From DASZZZ01 sp036260375 (GTDB lineage Bacteria; Actinomycetota; CADDZG01; WHSQ01), in contig DASZZZ010000071.1 in the NCBI GenBank assembly GCA_036260375.1, positions 1 through 49,390 of the forward strand: a DNA stretch of 49,390 bases, read 5' to 3'. The notes under the pieces were generated by a model, which worked only from the letters and a program-made list of their open reading frames with translations, was not told the origin of the DNA and ran no database searches. Of the stretch, positions 9,125 through 16,895 are shown in pieces. The position numbers and the translations under genes were made by a program. Within the stretch, counting starts at the first letter, position 1; each line of letters begins with the position of its first letter.

Positions 9125-9583
9125 TTGTACGAAGGATGGCTGTTCCTGCACGTCCTCGCGATCGTCGTGTGGGTCGGAGGCGCCATCGCGCTCCAGCTCC
9201 AGGCGATGCGAGCCGAGCGGTCGAACCACACGGCCCGCATCGTCTCCCTCGCGCACGAGAGCGAATGGATCGGCCTGCGCGTGTTCATGCCGGCGTCGCT
9301 CGTGGCGCTCGCGTCGGGGATCCTCATGGTCGCCCACGACGGCGGCTGGACGTTCGGCGAGCCGTGGATCCTCGTCGGTCTCGGCGCGCTCGCGGTGTCG
9401 TTCCTCGTCGGCGCGCTGTTCCTGGGGCCCGAGGCCGGTCGCATCGGCGCCCTGACCGAGGAGCACGGTCACGACCACCCCGACGTCCAGCGCCGCATCC
9501 GCCGCGTCTTCGCCGTGTCGCGCGCCGAGCTCGCCCTGCTCGTGCTCGTCATCGCGGACATGGCGACCAAGCCCGGCACGTAG
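9125..9583 (+). CDS. Integral membrane protein, DUF2269-like
   Basis: A 152-residue protein with about four membrane helices: LFLHVLAIVVWVGGAIAL near the start, then two central helices around FMPASLVALASGILMV and ILVGLGALAVSFLVGALF, and a C-terminal helix. The first helix with HVLAxxxWxGG matches DUF2269-type proteins. The start is TTG at 9125 behind GAGGAGG (spacing about 6); the reading frame is longer, but the 26 extra residues do not look like protein. Divergent from blaI. Function unknown. Confidence 0.72.
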   Translation: MYEGWLFLHVLAIVVWVGGAIALQLQAMRAERSNHTARIVSLAHESEWIGLRVFMPASLVALASGILMVAHDGGWTFGEPWILVGLGALAVSFLVGALFLGPEAGRIGALTEEHGHDHPDVQRRIRRVFAVSRAELALLVLVIADMATKPGT

Positions 9584-9586
9584 CCC

Positions 9587-9617
9587 GGAACCCGCGGGCG
9601 GCGCGCGGTGTAGTTGC
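9587..9617 (+). promoter_or_regulatory. Candidate ECF-type promoter upstream of the sigma factor gene
   Basis: GGAACC (9587-9592) matches the -35 element of many ECF promoters. A -10 candidate (TGTAGTTG, from 9609) follows after 16 bp, just upstream of the GTG at 9633. This would be autoregulation. The motif match is by eye. Confidence 0.4.
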
Positions 9618-9632
9618 CGTGTAGACCGATCC

Positions 9633-10229
9633 GTGGGGGGCCGACCACTGGACGACGCAGAGCTCGTCGCGCGGGCCCGGGCCGGCGACGCGCGCGCCTA
9701 CGAAGCGCTCGTGCGCCGCTACCAGGGGATCGCGCAGCGTGCCGCCTACGTCGTCACCGGAGACGCCGCGGAGGCCGAGGATGCCGCGCAGGACGGGTTC
9801 GTGAAGGCGTACTACGCGCTGCACCGGTTCCGGGCGGACGCGAGCTTCCGCCCGTGGGTGCTCAAGATCGTGACGAACGAGGCGCGCAACCGCCGCAGGT
9901 CCGCGGGCCGACGCGCCGATCTCGCGCTGCGCGCCGGCCGGGAGCGTTCCTCGGGGGATGCGGCCCCATCCCCCGAGGCGCTCGCCGTCGACGACGAGCG
10001 ACGCCGGGCCCTGCTCGACGCGGTCAACGGGCTGCGCGAGCGCGACCGCCTGTTGATCGCGTACCGCTACTTCCTCGACCTCTCCGAGGCGGAGATCGCC
10101 GAGCTGCTCGGCTGCCCGCGCGGCACCGTCAAGTCGCGCCTGTCGCGCGCGCTCGGCCGGCTGCGCGCCGCGGCGCCGGCGGCCGGTGCGCCCGGCGTCG
10201 CCGTGCCCGAGGGGGGTGAGCGGCCGTGA
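9633..10229 (+). CDS. ECF-family RNA polymerase sigma factor
   Basis: A 198-residue sigma-70 family protein with two domains. Region 2 runs from about residue 8 (ELVARARAGDARAYEALVRRY) to the DNA-melting helix (FRPWVLKIVTNEARNRRR). Region 4 (about 120-170) contains LSEAEIAELLGCPRGTVKSRLSRALGRLR, the -35-binding helix-turn-helix. The start is GTG at 9633. Its stop overlaps the next gene (GTGA), so a membrane-anchored partner is co-translated. No anti-sigma zinc motif is seen in the neighbour. Confidence 0.92.
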   Translation: MGGRPLDDAELVARARAGDARAYEALVRRYQGIAQRAAYVVTGDAAEAEDAAQDGFVKAYYALHRFRADASFRPWVLKIVTNEARNRRRSAGRRADLALRAGRERSSGDAAPSPEALAVDDERRRALLDAVNGLRERDRLLIAYRYFLDLSEAEIAELLGCPRGTVKSRLSRALGRLRAAAPAAGAPGVAVPEGGERP

Positions 10230-10996
10230 CCGGCCGCGACGACCGCGCGCTGGCCGCCGCGCTCGAGGACCTCGGGCGTGCCCTCGCCGCGCCCGACGGC
10301 GACGTCGCGCCCGAGGTCCTGCGGCGCATCGCGGCCCCCGCGCCGCGCCCGGCCCGACTCGTGCGCCGGCGCGTCGCGGCGCTCGCGGGGGCCGCGCTCG
10401 TGGCGCTCGGCGCGGTCGTCGCGCTGTCGCCGACGGCGCGGCGCGCGGTCGCGGGATGGTTCGGCGCCGGCGGCGTGCGCATCACCTACGACGGCCGGCG
10501 CGCGCCCACGCCCACGCCGTCGCTCGTGCCCGAGCTCGGCATCCCGACGTCGCTGGCGGACGCCGAGGCGCGCGCCGGCTTCGACGTCGCCGTGCCGGCG
10601 GCGCTGGGGCCGCCCGACGACGTCTACTTCGATCCCGCCGCCGGCGACGGGATCGTGACGCTCGTCTACGACGCGCGCCCCGGGCTCCGGCGCGCCCCCG
10701 CGGCGGGGGCCGGCGCGGTCGTCACGCAGCTGCGCGGGCGCGTCGAGCGCGCGTCGCTCACGAAGGTCGTCCACGGGGGCGGGTCGGTGGAGCCGGTCAC
10801 GGTCGGCTCGGAACGCGGCTTCTGGGTCTCGGGGCTCCACACGGTCCTCTACCGAGACCGCCACGGCAACGTGCTCGAGGACCGCACCCGCGTCACCGGC
10901 GACGTCCTGCTGTGGACACGCGCCGGGATCACGCTCCGGCTCGAGTCCGCGCTCGGCAAGCGGGCCGCGCTGCGGGTCGCGGCGTCGATGCGCTGA
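10226..10996 (+). CDS. Membrane-anchored protein coupled to ECF sigma factor (putative anti-sigma role)
   Basis: A 256-residue protein: about 50 cytoplasmic residues, one membrane helix (VAALAGAALVALGAVVAL, about residues 48-65), then an extracytoplasmic domain of about 180 residues. The cytoplasmic part lacks the HxxxCxxC zinc anti-sigma motif. The position directly behind the sigma gene with a 4-bp overlap, and the single-span topology, suggest an anti-sigma or signal-sensing role; this is inference from context. The outer domain resembles DUF4367-like regions in layout only. Confidence 0.7.
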   Translation: MTGRDDRALAAALEDLGRALAAPDGDVAPEVLRRIAAPAPRPARLVRRRVAALAGAALVALGAVVALSPTARRAVAGWFGAGGVRITYDGRRAPTPTPSLVPELGIPTSLADAEARAGFDVAVPAALGPPDDVYFDPAAGDGIVTLVYDARPGLRRAPAAGAGAVVTQLRGRVERASLTKVVHGGGSVEPVTVGSERGFWVSGLHTVLYRDRHGNVLEDRTRVTGDVLLWTRAGITLRLESALGKRAALRVAASMR

Positions 10997-11037
10997 CCGC
11001 CGCGGGCCGGGCGTCCGACCCCGCGAGCCGGACGCGA

Positions 11038-11067
11038 CGAGGGGGCCGGCATGCGCCGGCCCCCTCG
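11038..11067. terminator. Bidirectional terminator between convergent genes
   Basis: Perfect 13-bp stem (11038-11050 with 11055-11067) closed by the loop ATGC. It sits between the stop at 10996 (plus) and the stop at 11084 (minus), so it can serve both genes. Confidence 0.75.
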
Positions 11068-11083
11068 CGTCGACGGTGCTGCG

Positions 11084-13000
11084 TCAGTCGGTGGTGCGGA
11101 AGATCCACAGACCGTCGTCCCGGTCGCTGCCGAGGACGTAGGTCTGGCCGCCGCGCACGAACGTCTCGACGCCCCAGAAGTCGTTGCCCTCGGGGTCGAG
11201 GTAGCCGCCCGTCTCGACGATCTCGCACGTCGACGTGTCGGCCGGGTTCGAGCACTGGATCTCGATCGAGCGCATCCCGCCGCCGTAGTACGACAGGTAC
11301 GCGTCCGACGAGCTCGACACGTCGGTCGCGACCTCGTGGACCGACAGGTCGCCGAAGTCGAGCGCGAACGCCGGGTCGTGCGCCTCGGGGATCGCGAACG
11401 TGTCGAGGCCCGCGAACGTCGCCGCGTCGAACAGCTGCACGTAGCCCCACCCGTCGAACACGGAGCCGACCTCGACCTCGGCGCCGATCGCGCCGATCGC
11501 GGGGCCGTCGGGGTACGTCCACGGAGCCGTGAACGGCGCCGAGTCGAAGATGCGGTGGAACGCCTCGTGGCTCGTGCACACGCCGACGATGAGGTCGACG
11601 AACGCACCCGACCCGCAGAACGGCGGGTTCTCGACCGCGTCCGCGCCGTGGCGCTGGACGAACAGCACCGCGTCCCACCCGGCGAGCTTGGCCTGGTGGG
11701 CCTTCTCACCCGGGAAGCACGCGCCCTCGGACGCGCTCGGGTCGCCGCTCGGGCCGCGCTGCAGGACCACGATCTTGTCCTCGCCGGGGTCGAGCATGCC
11801 GAGGTAGTCGGGCACCTGCGACGGCGACGGGATCGGGTCCGACCCCGGGCAGCCGTAGCCGCCGTAGACCGTCGGGCCGTTCATCGTCAGGTCCGGCAGG
11901 ATCGCGGGGGCCGCGCCGCCGGGGACGATGACCGACGGGTACGCGCCGGCGTGGGCGCCGCTCGTGATCCGGAAGCCGCCCGTGCGGAACGGGGCGAAGT
12001 CCTCGTCGGTCGCGAGGAAGAAGCGGTTGTCCTTCGTGAACTCGGCCTCGTGGCCGTTGCCCTCGGGCGTGAGCGCGGCGCCGGTCGACTCGAAGAGCTC
12101 GGGGTCGATCGCCTCGTAGTCCGTGTCGCCGAGGAAGACCGGGTTGGTCGGGTCGTCGACGTCGAGCTGGACGTAGCCGCCGTCCCAGTACGACAGCAGC
12201 ATGATCCAGTGCCCGTCGATCTTCTTGACGGTCATGTCGTGCAGGAACGACTCGACCAGACCATGCTCCGGCTGCGCGACGCCGAACTGGTTGAGGTCGT
12301 ACTCCGCGATCAGGCGCGGGCGGCTCGGGTTCGTGATGTCCATGACGTCGACGTCGGGGAACTCCGCGTTGTCGGTCATGACCACGTACGCCTTGTCGCC
12401 GGCGTCCCACGTGTACTGGCTGTGGATGTCGTTGGTGTCGCCGCGGACGCCGCTGCGGTCGCCGAAGTTCTCCGACAGCTTCATCGGCTTGCGTGGGTTG
12501 GTGACGTTCCACAGCGACACGCCGCCCTTGCCCTGCGGGCCGCACTGCTCGTTGTTCATCGACAGGATCTGACCGTTGAAGTGCTTGGTCGACATGGTCA
12601 TGACCTGCATGCCCTCGCCGGGACGGCTGTCCTGGTGCGACGGGATGAACCCGACCGTCTTCGGGTCGGCGAGGTTGCCGATGTCCACGACCCACGCGCC
12701 GGCGTCGGGCGACGTCTGGCCACCCGTCTCGCCCGCGGCGCAGTCGGGCTCGCCCCAGTTGGCGAGGTACGCCCAGTTGCCGTCGGGGCTCACTGCGACG
12801 TCCGCGACGAGGTCGGGCGTGTCCGTGATGTCCTCGACCGACACGAGCTCGAGGTCGCCCCACGCGCCGGTGCCGTGGAGGTGACCGGCGCCGTCGGGGT
12901 GCTGCCGCGGGCTCGGGTGCGCGCCGGCGATGCCGGGCACGAGCATGGCGAGCGCCGCGACGACGGCGACGGCCATGGGGACCGTACTGCGCCTTCGCAT
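11084..13000 (-). CDS. Secreted LVIVD-repeat beta-propeller-like protein with PA-like insertion
   Basis: A 638-residue exported protein. A Sec-type signal peptide ends near GIAGAHP. The body carries repeated LVIVD-type blades, for example GGVSLWNVTNPRKP, VDVMDITNPSRPRLIAEY and GYVQLDVDDPTNPVFLGD. Between about residues 370 and 480 the repeats are interrupted by a segment containing DKIVVLQRG...GEKAHQAKLAGWDAVLFVQRH, which resembles a protease-associated (PA) domain. Repeats resume to the C-terminus (DDGLWIFRTTD). No catalytic motif was recognised, so the role is probably binding or scaffold at the cell surface. It shares its direction with the two exported-type genes upstream but is separated from them by a terminator. 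Confidence 0.8.
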   Translation of the reverse strand: MRRRSTVPMAVAVVAALAMLVPGIAGAHPSPRQHPDGAGHLHGTGAWGDLELVSVEDITDTPDLVADVAVSPDGNWAYLANWGEPDCAAGETGGQTSPDAGAWVVDIGNLADPKTVGFIPSHQDSRPGEGMQVMTMSTKHFNGQILSMNNEQCGPQGKGGVSLWNVTNPRKPMKLSENFGDRSGVRGDTNDIHSQYTWDAGDKAYVVMTDNAEFPDVDVMDITNPSRPRLIAEYDLNQFGVAQPEHGLVESFLHDMTVKKIDGHWIMLLSYWDGGYVQLDVDDPTNPVFLGDTDYEAIDPELFESTGAALTPEGNGHEAEFTKDNRFFLATDEDFAPFRTGGFRITSGAHAGAYPSVIVPGGAAPAILPDLTMNGPTVYGGYGCPGSDPIPSPSQVPDYLGMLDPGEDKIVVLQRGPSGDPSASEGACFPGEKAHQAKLAGWDAVLFVQRHGADAVENPPFCGSGAFVDLIVGVCTSHEAFHRIFDSAPFTAPWTYPDGPAIGAIGAEVEVGSVFDGWGYVQLFDAATFAGLDTFAIPEAHDPAFALDFGDLSVHEVATDVSSSSDAYLSYYGGGMRSIEIQCSNPADTSTCEIVETGGYLDPEGNDFWGVETFVRGGQTYVLGSDRDDGLWIFRTTD

Positions 13001-13161
13001 ACGAATTGCTCCTTTCTGGACCCATTCGCGATCGGGCGAGCGCGAACCCCCGCGCGGTGGCGGGCCGTCTCCGTGACGGGGAACGGCCTCACAGTAGCAA
13101 CGGTTGTTAGCACTGCGGAAGAGGGTTTGTTAAATCCGGCTCGGGTCCCGCGAAAGGAGAA

Positions 13162-13193
13162 CGGGGGCCGGACGCCCGCGCGCCCGGCCCCCG
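13162..13193 (-). terminator. Rho-independent terminator after the extensin-like gene
   Basis: Ten-base stem CGGGGGCCGG / CCGGCCCCCG (13162-13171 with 13184-13193), followed on the minus strand by the pyrimidine-rich TTCTCCTTT. It lies 23 bp beyond the stop at 13216. Confidence 0.75.
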
Positions 13194-13215
13194 CGACGTT
13201 CGTCGTGTGCGTCCG

Positions 13216-13944
13216 TCAGCAGGCGCTGCTGACGTAGTAGCCCGCGCTGACGTTGGCGAAGCCGTGGCGCATGACGAGGTTGCACCACTCGCCGTACGCG
13301 CTCGCGCTCGTGAACGGATCGCACGCCGTGTAGCTCCAGCGGCTGTTGATGTTGTCCCACGCGGCCTCGGTGAGGCTGCCCCAGATGCCGTCGATCGAGA
13401 GGCCCGCGTTGTTGAAGTTGTTGCACACCGCCTGCACGAACTTCGTGTCGGACGACGCGCTGCGCGACAGGATCGGCGCCGTGTGGTCGTCCATGTGGAT
13501 GTGGTTCGCGTGCGCGGAGTTGTACCAGCCGTCGAGCGTGTACTTGAGGTGCTTACGGCACGCCGCGTCGACCGCGAGGTAGCGCCGGCGCACCGACAGC
13601 GTGCCGGACGCGTGCGCGCCGCCGTAGATGTTCAGCGCGTACCCGTTCCACTGCACGTAGTTGAGGTCGAGGGCGCGGCCGCGGCCGTGGCATCCGTCCT
13701 TGCACACGTACGCGCCGACGTGACCGAGCCACGACAGCGAGCTGAACGACGTGCCCCCGTAGCTGCTGCTGTAGCTGCGCAGCGTCCGGATCCACGTCAC
13801 GAGCTTGTTGTAGAAGCTCGACTCGGCGCGGATCGAGATGCGGCTGTAGTTGCCGGGGCTCCCGTAATAGATCGGCGTCCCGTCGATCGCGCTGAACGTG
13901 ACGGGCGTCGTCATGCCGCAAGTGGTGCTGGCGCTGCAGCTCAC
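13216..13944 (-). CDS. Extensin-like/M15-like domain protein, no signal peptide seen
   Basis: A 242-residue protein. The centre contains GHGRGRALDLNYVQWNG and, about 60 residues later, HANHIHMDD. The D in GRALDL and the HxH motif are the arrangement expected of the metal site in extensin-like and M15 (VanY/DacB-like) peptidoglycan peptidases. The last 80 residues (FVQAVCNNFNNAGLSIDGIWGSLTEAAWD) look like a degenerate peptidoglycan-binding or lysozyme-like module. GTG at 13944 overlaps the upstream stop (GTGA) and has GGAGGT at good spacing, so it is translated by coupling. No signal peptide exists in this frame, which is odd for a wall enzyme. Confidence 0.72.
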   Translation of the reverse strand: MSCSASTTCGMTTPVTFSAIDGTPIYYGSPGNYSRISIRAESSFYNKLVTWIRTLRSYSSSYGGTSFSSLSWLGHVGAYVCKDGCHGRGRALDLNYVQWNGYALNIYGGAHASGTLSVRRRYLAVDAACRKHLKYTLDGWYNSAHANHIHMDDHTAPILSRSASSDTKFVQAVCNNFNNAGLSIDGIWGSLTEAAWDNINSRWSYTACDPFTSASAYGEWCNLVMRHGFANVSAGYYVSSAC

Positions 13945-14975
13945 CGGCCACCTCCAAGCTCCGCGACGAGCGTCTCGGTCCCGCGGAACCCGGCCGCGAC
14001 CACGGCGCCGTCGATCCTCTCGAAGTCGACGACCTTCGCCCGGCCGCCGACCGCGCGCGGCGCGTCGACGGCGCGCCACGTGCGCCCGTCGCCCCGCCAG
14101 AACAGCGCGTCGTCGAGGTGGTCGATCGCCGCCAGCGTGAGCGCGCCACCGGAGCGCGCCGCGGCGATGAACGTCACCGGGCCCTCGACGCGCGGCGTCG
14201 CGAGCCGCCGCCACGAGCGTCCCGACGGCGACGACAGGTACAGGTTCGTCGTCTCGAAGCCGTTCGTGCCGAGCAGCAGGCCGCGGCCGACGTCGGCGAG
14301 CAGCGTGACGCTTCCGTGCTGCGGCGCGGCGACGCCCGGCAGGCTGGTCGGCCGCCACGTGAGCCCGTCGCTCGAGACCGCCGCGACGAGCCCGTAGCCC
14401 TCGGCGACGTCGGCCTCCGCGAAGCGCGTGCCGACGGCGAGCACCGAGTGTCGCCCGCCGAACGCGGCGATGCCGCTGAAGGCGCCGCCGTCGACGCCGT
14501 CGAGTCCCGTCAGCACCGGCTGCCAGCGGGCGCCGTCGGTCGAACGGAAGATCGCCGGCGTGGTGGTGTGCGCGTGCGCGCCGCCGTCGTGGACGTGCGC
14601 GCCCTCCGACGACAGCGCCCCGGCGGCGAGGAACGCGCCGCCGAGCACCGCGACCTGGCGCAGCGACGCGCCGGCCGGGAACGCGCCCGCGTCGGCGGAG
14701 CGCGTCCAGCCGCGCTCGCCGAGCACGTGCGTCCACACGGCCGGCGCCTGCGCGACGTCCTCGCCGACCGCGACGACGCGGTCGCGGCCCGCGGCGATCC
14801 CGGTCACGCGTCCGTCGGCGTCGAGCGCCGGCAGCTCGCCGGCGCGCCCGAACGCCGGGCTCGCGATGGTCGCGGGGTAGAGCCCCGCGGCGGACGCGGC
14901 CGCGGCCGTCATCGCGGCGCGCGTGAGGAACTCCCGCCGGCCGACCCGGGACGGCCGGCTCGATGTCTGATCCAT
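13941..14975 (-). CDS. Tat-exported beta-propeller-like (sialidase/BNR-type) protein
   Basis: A 344-residue protein. The N-terminus has a twin-arginine signal (GRREFLTRAAM) and a hydrophobic Ala-rich stretch up to about residue 45. The mature part contains repeated short blades with S-x-D-x-x-x-W (FRSTDGARWQPV, VSSDGLTWRPT, SSPSGRSWRRL, WRGDGRTWRAV), typical of BNR/sialidase-fold repeats and of general surface proteins; no sialidase catalytic arginine triad could be assigned. ATG at 14975. The stop overlaps the extensin-like gene by 4 bp, so the two are made together. Function unknown. Confidence 0.75.
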   Translation of the reverse strand: MDQTSSRPSRVGRREFLTRAAMTAAAASAAGLYPATIASPAFGRAGELPALDADGRVTGIAAGRDRVVAVGEDVAQAPAVWTHVLGERGWTRSADAGAFPAGASLRQVAVLGGAFLAAGALSSEGAHVHDGGAHAHTTTPAIFRSTDGARWQPVLTGLDGVDGGAFSGIAAFGGRHSVLAVGTRFAEADVAEGYGLVAAVSSDGLTWRPTSLPGVAAPQHGSVTLLADVGRGLLLGTNGFETTNLYLSSPSGRSWRRLATPRVEGPVTFIAAARSGGALTLAAIDHLDDALFWRGDGRTWRAVDAPRAVGGRAKVVDFERIDGAVVAAGFRGTETLVAELGGGR

Positions 14976-15326
14976 GCATCCCCCTCTAGACGACGAATGT
15001 CGAACTACCGCTGCGGCGGGGGCCTGCGGAGGCTCGGCGCGTCCCGACGCCGGGCGTCGGAAGGCGCGGCGCGGACCGGAGGGCGCCGCCGCTCGTTTCA
15101 GCAGCCGTTACGCCAGACGCGCCCCCCTTTCGCGAGTACGACGAAAACGGGCCGATCCTCGCAGGGACCGGCTCCCGTAGTCAACAGTCGCAATAACGCA
15201 GGGTCGTGTTATTGGTGTACCGAGGGAGACGACGGCGCGCGCGAGGCCGACGAACTCGGGATCGCCCCCGTCCGTACGAGTTCTACCTCTACTACGACAT
15301 CGGGTAGCGGCGGCTCGACGCCGCGC
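14976..15326. other. 351-bp gene-poor gap
   Basis: No convincing gene. It holds the upstream region of the Tat-protein gene, a 7-bp inverted repeat at 15191-15214 and a 30-codon frame beginning GTG at 15215 (ending TAG 15307, C-terminus PYEFYLYYDIG) with no ribosome site, which I do not call as a gene. A short self-complementary stretch (CCGACGCC-G-GGCGTCGG) lies near 15047. Confidence 0.6.
15191..15214. promoter_or_regulatory. Operator-like inverted repeat CAATAAC-N10-GTTATTG
   Basis: Perfect 7-bp arms (15191-15197 and 15208-15214) separated by 10 bp. It is AT-rich in a very GC-rich surrounding and lies in an intergenic gap, which suggests a protein-binding site. No regulator is adjacent. 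Confidence 0.4.
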
Positions 15327-16196
15327 TCAGCCGTGTGCGCGGGCGAGCTGCGTCGCGATGCGGCGGGCGTCGGACAGGCGCGGCGACGCGACCGTGAACA
15401 TGAGGCCGTCGGGGTCCGCGAAGACGACGCCACCCGAGCCGCGCGGTCCGCTGAGCTCGAGCCCGTCGAAGCCGTGGAGCTCGATCGGCGCGGACTCCAT
15501 GCCGGCCCCCGCCTCGACCCACGAGGCGTATTCCGTGATGCTCGTCGATGCGAGCTCGGGATCGACCGCGACGACGGCGACGACGGCGTCGGTCCCGCGC
15601 CCCTTGCGCGTCAGCGTCCGTACCTCGAGCGCGCCGAAGTCGTCGCCTCCGGTCTCGTCGTAGGCGCGCTGGATCTGTTCCTGCGCACCGGGGATGGCGT
15701 CGCCGTACCGGAACCCGGGCACGGGCACGAACGCCGCCGCGACGTCGTCCGCCGACGGCATGCCGGTGCCGCCGACGAGCCCGGTGCGCAGCGCGCCGAG
15801 CACCGCCGCGACGGCGACGAGGCCGCCGATCACGAAGTACACGAGGCGTCCGTTCGAGGGCGTGACCGGGCCGCGAGTGGACGACCCGGTTGCGCCGGCG
15901 GTCCCCGCCGCGGGCACACGCACGCTCGCCCACGTGTCGTCGCGGCTCGGCGTCGGCGCCGGATCGCGTGCCTCGTCGCGCGCGCGCGGCGCCCTCTGGC
16001 GCACCGCGACGGCCGCCTCGACGGTCCCGACGAGCGTCGACGGCGCCGGGGCGGGGGCCGCTCCGGGGAGCGGAGGCGGGGGTGGCGCGATGTCGACCGG
16101 CTGCCACGCGTTCGTGCCCTCGTCCCACAGCGCCCATCCACCGTCGGGCAGTGGATGCCACCACCGCCCGTCGCGCTGAATGGGTGAGTCGTCCAT
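15327..16196 (-). CDS. Membrane-anchored protein with N-terminal WW-like/proline-rich region
   Basis: A 289-residue protein of unknown function. The N-terminus is Trp-rich (GRWWHPLPDGGWALWDEG), similar to the short phospholipid- or protein-binding head of some actinobacterial membrane proteins. A Pro/Ala-rich linker, one membrane helix (LVYFVIGGLVAVAAVLGAL, about 120-138) and an extracytoplasmic domain of about 150 residues follow. The ATG at 16196 is the natural start. Probably monocistronic between the Tat-protein gene and cspA. Confidence 0.75.
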   Translation of the reverse strand: MDDSPIQRDGRWWHPLPDGGWALWDEGTNAWQPVDIAPPPPPLPGAAPAPAPSTLVGTVEAAVAVRQRAPRARDEARDPAPTPSRDDTWASVRVPAAGTAGATGSSTRGPVTPSNGRLVYFVIGGLVAVAAVLGALRTGLVGGTGMPSADDVAAAFVPVPGFRYGDAIPGAQEQIQRAYDETGGDDFGALEVRTLTRKGRGTDAVVAVVAVDPELASTSITEYASWVEAGAGMESAPIELHGFDGLELSGPRGSGGVVFADPDGLMFTVASPRLSDARRIATQLARAHG

Positions 16197-16303
16197 GGCG
16201 TGCCGTCCGATCCGCTACGCGTCCGTCTAGTCCGACGCGTTATCGGCACGGCCGGCGGGGGGCCTTAGCCGGGGTCGATCGGGCCTCGGGAGGGCCCAAC
16301 AGA

Positions 16304-16329
16304 AAAGAGGGGGCCGAAGCCCCCTCTTT
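16304..16329 (-). terminator. Intrinsic terminator of the cold-shock gene
   Basis: An 11-bp stem (16304-16314 with 16319-16329). On the minus strand the loop is TTCG and the stem is followed by TTCTGTT, completing a T-rich tail. It lies 17 bp beyond the stop at 16346. Confidence 0.85.
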
Positions 16330-16345
16330 CGATTCGATCCGAAGA

Positions 16346-16549
16346 TCAGGCCGGGACTACGTCGACGGCCTCGGGGCCCTTCTGTCCCTGACGGGCCTCG
16401 TAGGACACGGTCGCGCCCTCGGCGAGGGTCTTGTACCCGTCGCCCCGGATGCTGGAGAAGTGAACGAAGAGATCCTTCGAACCGTCCTCCGGAGTGATGA
16501 AGCCGTAACCCTTGGCCTCGTTGAACCACTTCACTGTGCCGGTTGCCAT
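16346..16549 (-). CDS. cspA: Cold-shock domain protein (CspA family)
   Basis: A 67-residue single-OB-fold RNA chaperone. RNP1 is KGYGFI and RNP2 is LFVHFS; the N-terminus GTVKWFNEAKGYGFI is diagnostic. Full family length. ATG 16549 is preceded by AGGGAGGTG with 9-nt spacing. That ribosome site is complementary to a segment 18 nt further upstream in the leader (see 16559-16592), which suggests structure-dependent translation. An intrinsic terminator follows, so the gene is monocistronic. Confidence 0.96.
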   Translation of the reverse strand: MATGTVKWFNEAKGYGFITPEDGSKDLFVHFSSIRGDGYKTLAEGATVSYEARQGQKGPEAVDVVPA

Positions 16550-16558
16550 GAAAAAACA

Positions 16559-16592
16559 CCTCCCTGCACGCTAACGAACGAGATCAGGGAGG
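16559..16592 (-). promoter_or_regulatory. Leader hairpin that sequesters the cspA ribosome-binding site
   Basis: In the cspA mRNA leader, CCUCCCUG (16592-16585) can pair perfectly with CAGGGAGG (16566-16559), the latter containing the Shine-Dalgarno sequence. The loop is 18 nt, and two further G-U pairs are possible outward. This is a candidate RNA thermosensor or translational switch; function is inferred. Confidence 0.5.
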
Positions 16593-16895
16593 CAGCGCCA
16601 ACCACTCACGCGTTCTAACGAACTTCCTGCGGGAGGAAGCATAACACCGTGCCGATCAACGAGCCAGCAGACGACAGCGTCCGTGTACGTCCCCGCCTCG
16701 CAATGGTCGCGGTCTTATCGAGAAGGTCATGCAGCCTCGCACGCACCGCGACTCGATTCCTCGAACAGCGACTCAAGTGGCCGGTTCAATAGCTTGTGCG
16801 GCTCTCCTACGTTTGATAGCTTGTGGCTTGTGGCTCCACGAGCGGAGATCACACTGACAGGCCCCTCTGGGGGATCTAGAAGGGAGAGCTGCTGC
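16593..16895. other. Intergenic region between cspA and the AIPR gene
   Basis: About 300 bp without a gene. It must contain divergent promoters. A short imperfect direct repeat is visible: ATAGCTTGTGCGGCTC near 16789 and ATAGCTTGTGGCTTG near 16815. GC is lower than in flanking genes, continuing into the AIPR gene. A frame open from 16683 lacks a ribosome site and looks non-coding before 16896. Confidence 0.5.

Noticed and set aside
13216..14979. A single 587-codon frame joining the extensin-like domain to upstream sequence
   Set aside because: The upstream 300 codons are out of frame with the Tat protein and are Arg-rich shadow. Only the part from GTG 13944 looks like protein.
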